Made by a program: the position numbers and the translations under genes
From: Elysia crispata
Taxonomy: Eukaryota; Mollusca; Gastropoda; Plakobranchidae
Assembly: GCA_033675545.1 (NCBI GenBank)
Contig: JAWDGP010006450.1
Span: forward strand, 187,501 to 251,500
DNA: 64,000 nt
Direction of reading: 5' to 3'
Notes under the pieces: model-generated
The model's input: the letters and a program-made list of their open reading frames with translations, nothing else
Told to the model about the DNA's origin: nothing
Databases searched by the model: none
In this document: piece after piece, positions 61,701-64,000 of the stretch
Position numbering within the stretch: position 1 is the first letter of the stretch
Layout: the number at the start of each line of letters is the position of its first letter

Positions 61701-63867
61701 GCATCTGTTCTATCACAACCTCAGGCTGAGCATTCTTGAGATCAATCTTGTTTAGCACTGGGATGATCTTCAGGTTTTGTTCAAATGCAAGGTAAAAGTT
61801 GGCCACTGTCTGGGCCTGGACACCCTATTTTGAGTACAAAAAAGAACACAGTTGAGGCCCTTTTTCAATCATGTTTGTTGTTTAATATAGCCCCTCCAAA
61901 AGAAAGTAATCTTAAGCCTTTTTTGTAAAGCAAACTTTAGTCCCTGAAAGTAAAGAATATAATTTCAATAAAACAGGAATTTATCCAACACTTAAAATCA
62001 TTTTAAAAGGAAAATTACTTACAAATGGATATAGTTCTAAAACGAAACGAAAAAGCAAACAAACAAAGAAGCTTTTAATGTAAAGCATCTAATGTAAAAA
62101 TTCATCATCCTTTTCACTTCTAAAGTATTGATCAGCCAACCTAAGACGAAAGGCTTTGTTCATGTATATGAATATTTTGTTGACCATACATTTTTCTGCT
62201 TCTGCATCAATTGGATTTTTCTATTTACTATGGCGTATATGTCCTTGGGACTCTTTTACAAACCTGACATTGATACACAATAAAACTCACGACATACAGA
62301 GCCATGAGAAAGATTACCCAATGATTACTATTAGTATAATGATAGAAAACGAAGCAATTGCGGACTCACCTGGTTAGCATCAACTAAAAGAACAACACCA
62401 TCACAGGCAGCCAAAGACCTTGACACTTCATAATGGAAATCAACATGGCCCTGCAACATAATTACGATAAATAAAAAAATATTTGGAAGAACGTAATCGC
62501 AGTGATAATATTCCACAGATTTATAATTCACATAGCTGTGATTCATTACAATGATAAGCATTGAGTCAAAACTGACACAAATACACAGAGCTGTTAGTGC
62601 CATTAAAATGTTTTGAACAAATCCGAGGGAAAATTTAGATTTTAATAAAAGGACCTCAAGGTTTGTATTTCATTGCAATAATGATTCACAGATCTTATTT
62701 TTAAATTTGATCGTGCAAGCAACCCAAAATAAGTTGGATAATATCGCCAATTATCTATCAAGACTTACACATTAGGGTAAAAACAAAGTGTTTTCATCTC
62801 CTATGCATATTATTTACCCCAATCATAAATTTAAAAGAATAAGGTAAAACAGAAAAGTAAAAAATTATACTAAATGATATGAGACACCTCTTAGGCATGT
62901 TTAATGGCACAGTAATTCTTGAATTTAGATATTAAGTATCCTTTTCCTTCTCCCTCGTTCATTCAAATGGAGGTTCCAGTTGACTGAACAAAATTAGTTT
63001 ATACAAAACGACTAAATTAGTAAAGGTCGGTTTAGGGTACAATCTTCTCTGTAACATTTAAAATACAGTTAAGAGGCACTCTGTGCACTGAGCAATCCTT
63101 TGTCACAAGAGGCAGCACACTCTGCCTTGCTTTAGTATTTAGCTTAGGTAAGATAGGATTAGCCATTGTGTATTGTCAAAGACTCAAGTTTAGTATGTAG
63201 ATAATTCAAGGTAACTGAAACTATCTTAAACACCAAAAGTTATATTTTTTATCTACACAATCCCATTTCCATCTTTTGCTCAATTCTCAAATACTTGGTT
63301 TTATTGGCATAATGATTCTTGAACTTAGTGTCCTTCTGTCTCTTCTCCATTCACTCAAAAGGAGGATTTAGTTGACTGTACAAAAGGCTAAATTAGTCAA
63401 AGATCTCTATGCTGACATAGATCCAAGCATTGACTAAAAGAATGTACATCTTTTTTTCTTTTCGTAGTACATTGATAGATAGCTGCCATCAGATAATATA
63501 TCTGTCTTCCCAATGAAAAGACTGTGAAGACCCTTTGCTAAGATGACATAAAAACATGTGTAATTTGTTGGAGGCACTCTTTTTGTTACCAAATCTCTGC
63601 TCTATAGAAACGTGAAAGAGGTGCTTCCCCTCCATCCTAGACTAGGAAAAATTATCACAAAGAAGAGTAAAGCAAAATATATGTATCTAATTTTTTACTG
63701 ACGTATTTAACAGTATATTACCGGAGTGTCTATTAGGTTAAGGAGGTATTTGATTCCTTTGTGCTCATGTACAAGACTAGCAGTCTGAGCCTTGACAGTG
63801 ATCCCCCGCTCCCTCTCCACCTGTAGTCTGTCCAGGACCTGCTTGTTGTCCCCAACTGGTATTGTAC
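46618..63867 (-). CDS. GUF1: translation factor GUF1 (mitochondrial EF4/LepA), 15 exons, 5' partial
   Basis: Fifteen - strand exons with matching phases give 571 residues plus stop, colinear with animal GUF1. GUF1 is a ribosome-dependent GTPase of the LepA/EF4 family that acts on mitochondrial ribosomes and helps translation under stress. In order: switch I region ([13 protein letters not shown]), G3 DTPGH, G4 NKID, G5 SAK, domain II ([12 protein letters not shown]), EF4 domains ([33 protein letters not shown]), domain V ([14 protein letters not shown]) and the LepA-specific C-terminal domain ending [10 protein letters not shown]. The P-loop exon(s), about 100 codons in the human protein, lie past the right edge. 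No in-frame break is seen, so the gene looks functional. Exon lengths from 5' to 3' are 146, 81, 162, 65, 113, 91, 130, 110, 128, 71, 102, 134, 46, 213 and 126 nt. Confidence 0.95.
47430..47615 (+). mobile_element. RTE-type LINE 3' fragment in a GUF1 intron
   Basis: A + strand trace of the RTE C-terminus: GAACATCTTGTGACAACTGG (EHLVTTGM-like), an R-rich stretch, then IKWLK- and DALKVMI-like words. It belongs to the same subfamily as the LINE at 34000-35710, in the opposite orientation, and is 5' truncated and broken. Confidence 0.65.
48581..49670 (-). repeat. tandem duplication including the end of a GUF1 exon
   Basis: Two head-to-tail copies, 48581-49108 and 49109-49670. The second has an extra internal repeat of about 40 bp (near 49199-49240), so the offset is 528 bp on the left and 568 bp on the right. 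Blocks such as GAAATGCTTCTAGTGTTTTA and GATAAACTGTACTCCCCTTG are shared. The right edge of each copy contains the last 37 nt of GUF1 exon n with its donor. Confidence 0.92.
49066..49102 (-). pseudogene. duplicated fragment of GUF1 exon n
   Basis: The last 37 nt of exon n and its GTGAGA donor are repeated here, with the final Cys codon changed TGT to CGT. It has no acceptor of its own and lies between exons n and o, so it is a non-coding exon fragment unless its donor competes in splicing. Confidence 0.85.
49634..49846 (-). CDS. GUF1: GUF1 exon n: C-terminal domain
   Basis: 71 codons, phase 0/0: [20 protein letters not shown] through [14 protein letters not shown] and [18 protein letters not shown]. 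This is the EF4-specific C-terminal domain that contacts the peptidyl-transferase side of the ribosome in bacterial LepA. Its 3' 37 nt are duplicated downstream at 49066-49102. Confidence 0.96.
50231..50276 (-). CDS. GUF1: GUF1 exon m: FDYEDAGYQ
   Basis: A 46-nt exon: one base completing Ser, then [15 protein letters not shown]. Separated from exon l by a 3.7-kb intron that holds the piggyBac relic and the Tigger element. Donor GTGCAG. Confidence 0.94.
51000..53472 (+). mobile_element. pogo/Tigger-type DNA transposon, apparently whole
   Basis: 2,473 bp flanked by TA (50998-50999 and 53473-53474). The left end is CAGTGGACCTCGTTTGTAGC and the right, reversed, CAGTGGACCTTGGTTGTAAC, giving imperfect inverted repeats of about 25-30 bp. 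It carries one uninterrupted transposase gene. It is inserted in the piggyBac-type relic inside the GUF1 intron, opposite to GUF1 transcription. Intact coding and well-kept ends suggest recent insertion. Confidence 0.9.
51582..53159 (+). CDS. Tigger/pogo-type transposase, uninterrupted
   Basis: 525 residues from ATG 51582. A CENP-B N-type (Psq) helix-turn-helix spans about residues 5-60 ([19 protein letters not shown]). A second CENP-B/Tc5-type DNA-binding domain spans about 75-140, with the core [15 protein letters not shown]. The DDE_1 catalytic domain has Asp172 (NADETGLFY), Asp277 (LVLDNCSAH) and Asp309 ([13 protein letters not shown]), so all three catalytic acids are present, with 31 residues between the last two. 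The C-terminus is acidic, then ends [15 protein letters not shown], where QSTIDAFF resembles a PIP box (Q-x-x-[ILM]-x-x-F-F). A host-domesticated role is possible, but the flanking inverted repeats and TA argue for a plain transposon. Confidence 0.93.
   Translation: MASNYSNKRKCLSFDTKLKLIEEVEKGTKSKAELCREHGIAQSSLSTILKDKDKIRAAVNQGTRQLKKQRTSTYPDVDKALLIWFQQARSMYVPISGPILIEKGEQLAQELGHTDCKLSGGWLDRFKQRHGIVFKTMSGEAASAKDIDTSEWEATLQKILEDYNPKDIFNADETGLFYKCLPSKSLTFQGQACSGQKAPKERVSLLCAANMDGSEKLPLLMIGKFGQPRCFKSIRTLPVTYRHNKKAWMTSSLFTEWVQKQDRCFLMQGRSVALVLDNCSAHPQVISGLRAITMFFLPPNTTSRLQPCDQGIIKNFKTIYRKLVLQKFISSFDDTGSTNTHLQMSLLDASVMAAASWNEVTPATIQNCFKHAGFVRESTDEREELPPVADESLTLSEVSNLFEKFARMTAPAPQMSVQDFINIDETTETSAEMSLADTASSLQDTEPEGEAADEEDVTIPPVTSKMALKAIESVKTFMMQQQESETSIKALKLAMSLGNCVEQVANQTKKQSTIDAFFSPVNKNM
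53972..54105 (-). CDS. GUF1: GUF1 exon l: domain V
   Basis: [20 protein letters not shown] and [20 protein letters not shown], then SGYA, ending at GTGAAG in phase 2. The PL-x-E-I-x-VDFFD-x-LKS-x-T/S-SGYAS core is diagnostic. Confidence 0.96.
54401..54502 (-). CDS. GUF1: GUF1 exon k: TIITP segment
   Basis: 34 codons, phase 0/0: [34 protein letters not shown]. It matches the human EPVVLGTIITPDEY segment at the domain V border. Donor GTCAGT, as in exon j. Confidence 0.92.
54855..54925 (-). CDS. GUF1: GUF1 exon j
   Basis: A 71-nt exon: [20 protein letters not shown], then PCL. It fills the variable loop equivalent to human SSKLIKEHREKEITIINPAQ. Acceptor TGCATTTCAG, donor GTCAGT. Phases 1 to 0 fit both neighbours, which is why a short divergent exon can be trusted. 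Confidence 0.85.
55140..55435 (-). repeat. dispersed repeat, copy B (unclassified)
   Basis: The reverse complement matches the copy at 4985-5345 over most of its length. Located in the GUF1 intron between exons j and i. No terminal repeats or coding motif seen. Confidence 0.65.
55637..55830 (+). repeat. direct repeat pair, about 139 bp apart
   Basis: GTAAACTTCATTGCT(C/G)TGCATTGC, poly(T) and GGAGGAG(T/A)TAGCGGA occur at about 55637 and again at about 55776. A small local duplication in the same intron. Confidence 0.85.
56362..56489 (-). CDS. GUF1: GUF1 exon i: LGFLGLLHM region
   Basis: Enters in phase 2 and leaves in phase 1 at [26 protein letters not shown] is followed by [20 protein letters not shown] and YK, one of the most conserved parts of EF4/GUF1. 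Confidence 0.96.
56704..56813 (-). CDS. GUF1: GUF1 exon h: domain III start
   Basis: [20 protein letters not shown] and [16 protein letters not shown], equivalent to human VFAGMYPLDQSEYNNL. Acceptor TTTAG, donor GTACAA, phase 2 out. Confidence 0.95.
56814..58004 (-). other. GUF1 intron, nothing further recognised
   Basis: AT-rich intron between exons h and g. The other GUF1 introns over 300 bp (58135-58931, 59023-60216, 60330-61229, 61295-61662, 61825-62369, 62451-63721) likewise hold only AT-rich DNA with short homopolymers as far as I can see. Confidence 0.5.
58005..58134 (-). CDS. GUF1: GUF1 exon g: AGQVGY region
   Basis: Completes a Leu, then [20 protein letters not shown] and a segment ending [19 protein letters not shown] and EPLPGFK are EF4 hallmarks. 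Donor GTAAGA, phase 0. Confidence 0.95.
58932..59022 (-). CDS. GUF1: GUF1 exon f: domain II
   Basis: After [28 protein letters not shown], then [10 protein letters not shown]. It corresponds to human KIVSAHTQKTYEVNEVGVLNP. Donor GTAAGT, phase 2 out. Confidence 0.93.
60217..60329 (-). CDS. GUF1: GUF1 exon e: domain II start
   Basis: Enters in phase 2 (giving Ser) and leaves in phase 1 at GTAAAG. It reads [20 protein letters not shown] and continues [18 protein letters not shown], matching the PLRALVFDS...YRGV core of GUF1/LepA domain II. Confidence 0.95.
61230..61294 (-). CDS. GUF1: GUF1 exon d: G5
   Basis: 21 codons plus two bases: [20 protein letters not shown], then P. It contains the G5 SAK. 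The acceptor (TTAACTTTAAG) is weak in pyrimidines, but phase and homology require it. Donor GTTGGT. Confidence 0.9.
61663..61824 (-). CDS. GUF1: GUF1 exon c: G4
   Basis: 54 codons, phase 0/0. [19 protein letters not shown] leads to the G4 guanine-specificity motif NKID and the divergent linker before G5. Donor GTGAGG. Confidence 0.95.
62370..62450 (-). CDS. GUF1: GUF1 exon b: G3
   Basis: 27 codons, phase 0/0, between TTATGTTGCAG and [24 protein letters not shown], then VVLLVDANQ. It completes DTPGHVDF, whose His is the GTPase-activating residue in translational GTPases. Confidence 0.95.
63722..63867 (-). CDS. GUF1: GUF1 exon a: switch I and start of G3
   Basis: Acceptor TGTTTAAG, donor GTAATA, phase 1 in and 0 out. 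It starts [20 protein letters not shown] and ends LLNLIDTP. The conserved Thr of GITVKAQT is the Mg-binding switch I residue. The exon stops exactly before the Gly-His of DTPGH. Upstream exons are outside the window. Confidence 0.93.
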
Positions 63868-64000
63868 CTTAAACATAAGAAAAAAGAGCATTTAAAAGAT
63901 TCATGGATTAGTGATGCATCTCTAAGTAATTTGCTACAACATAATTGACTGAAATTATCTGAAACTCTACAGTTTTGAGATCAATCCTAGTTGGAGCAGA

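Overview
The window looks like nuclear DNA of a marine gastropod mollusc or close lophotrochozoan relative. It is AT-rich and intron-rich, with long GA/CT, ACT/AGT, ATGT and AT microsatellites, recurrent TCTAGATCTAG-type words, tRNA-derived SINEs, and RTE-, R2-, mariner-, pogo/Tigger- and piggyBac-type elements. Genes occupy little of the sequence and were reconstructed exon by exon from splice signals and phase matching. The species is an inference.

Region 1 (1-11,450, + strand): a single-pass receptor-like gene. A signal-peptide exon (210-376) joins in phase to a large terminal exon (9082-10771) that carries a short Cys-rich ectodomain, one membrane helix and a ~390-residue tail rich in YxxPhi motifs. 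The 8.7-kb intron between them holds a ~1-kb CTA/CTG repeat, three decayed RTE-type LINE copies, a tRNA-derived SINE and several satellites. Region 2 (11,450-20,900): SINEs, a rearranged mariner, microsatellites, and two phase-matched exons (16935-17093, 18218-18441) of an unrecognised multi-pass membrane protein.

Region 3 (20,946-24,960, - strand): a nearly whole R2-type LINE (C2HC finger, RT, zinc knuckle, restriction-like endonuclease) with one in-frame TAG. Its 3' end, including a tRNA-like sequence, is tandemly duplicated. Region 4 (25,000-36,900): microsatellites, an 837-bp tandem duplication, a palindromic TAACG cluster and a decayed RTE LINE.

Region 5 (36,917-about 39,000, + strand): ANAPC15, a small acidic subunit of the anaphase-promoting complex. 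Region 6 (39,000-46,460): intergenic DNA with two TA-flanked pogo/Tigger-type elements.

Region 7 (46,618-63,867, - strand): fifteen exons of GUF1, the mitochondrial LepA/EF4-type translation GTPase. Its N-terminal ~100 codons, including the P-loop, lie beyond the right edge. ANAPC15 and GUF1 are convergent. One GUF1 intron contains a piggyBac-type relic that was itself entered by a pogo/Tigger element whose 525-codon transposase is uninterrupted. Nothing ties the host genes into one pathway. The most interesting items are the tyrosine-rich receptor, the R2-type LINE with its duplicated tRNA-like tail, and the nested transposons in GUF1.
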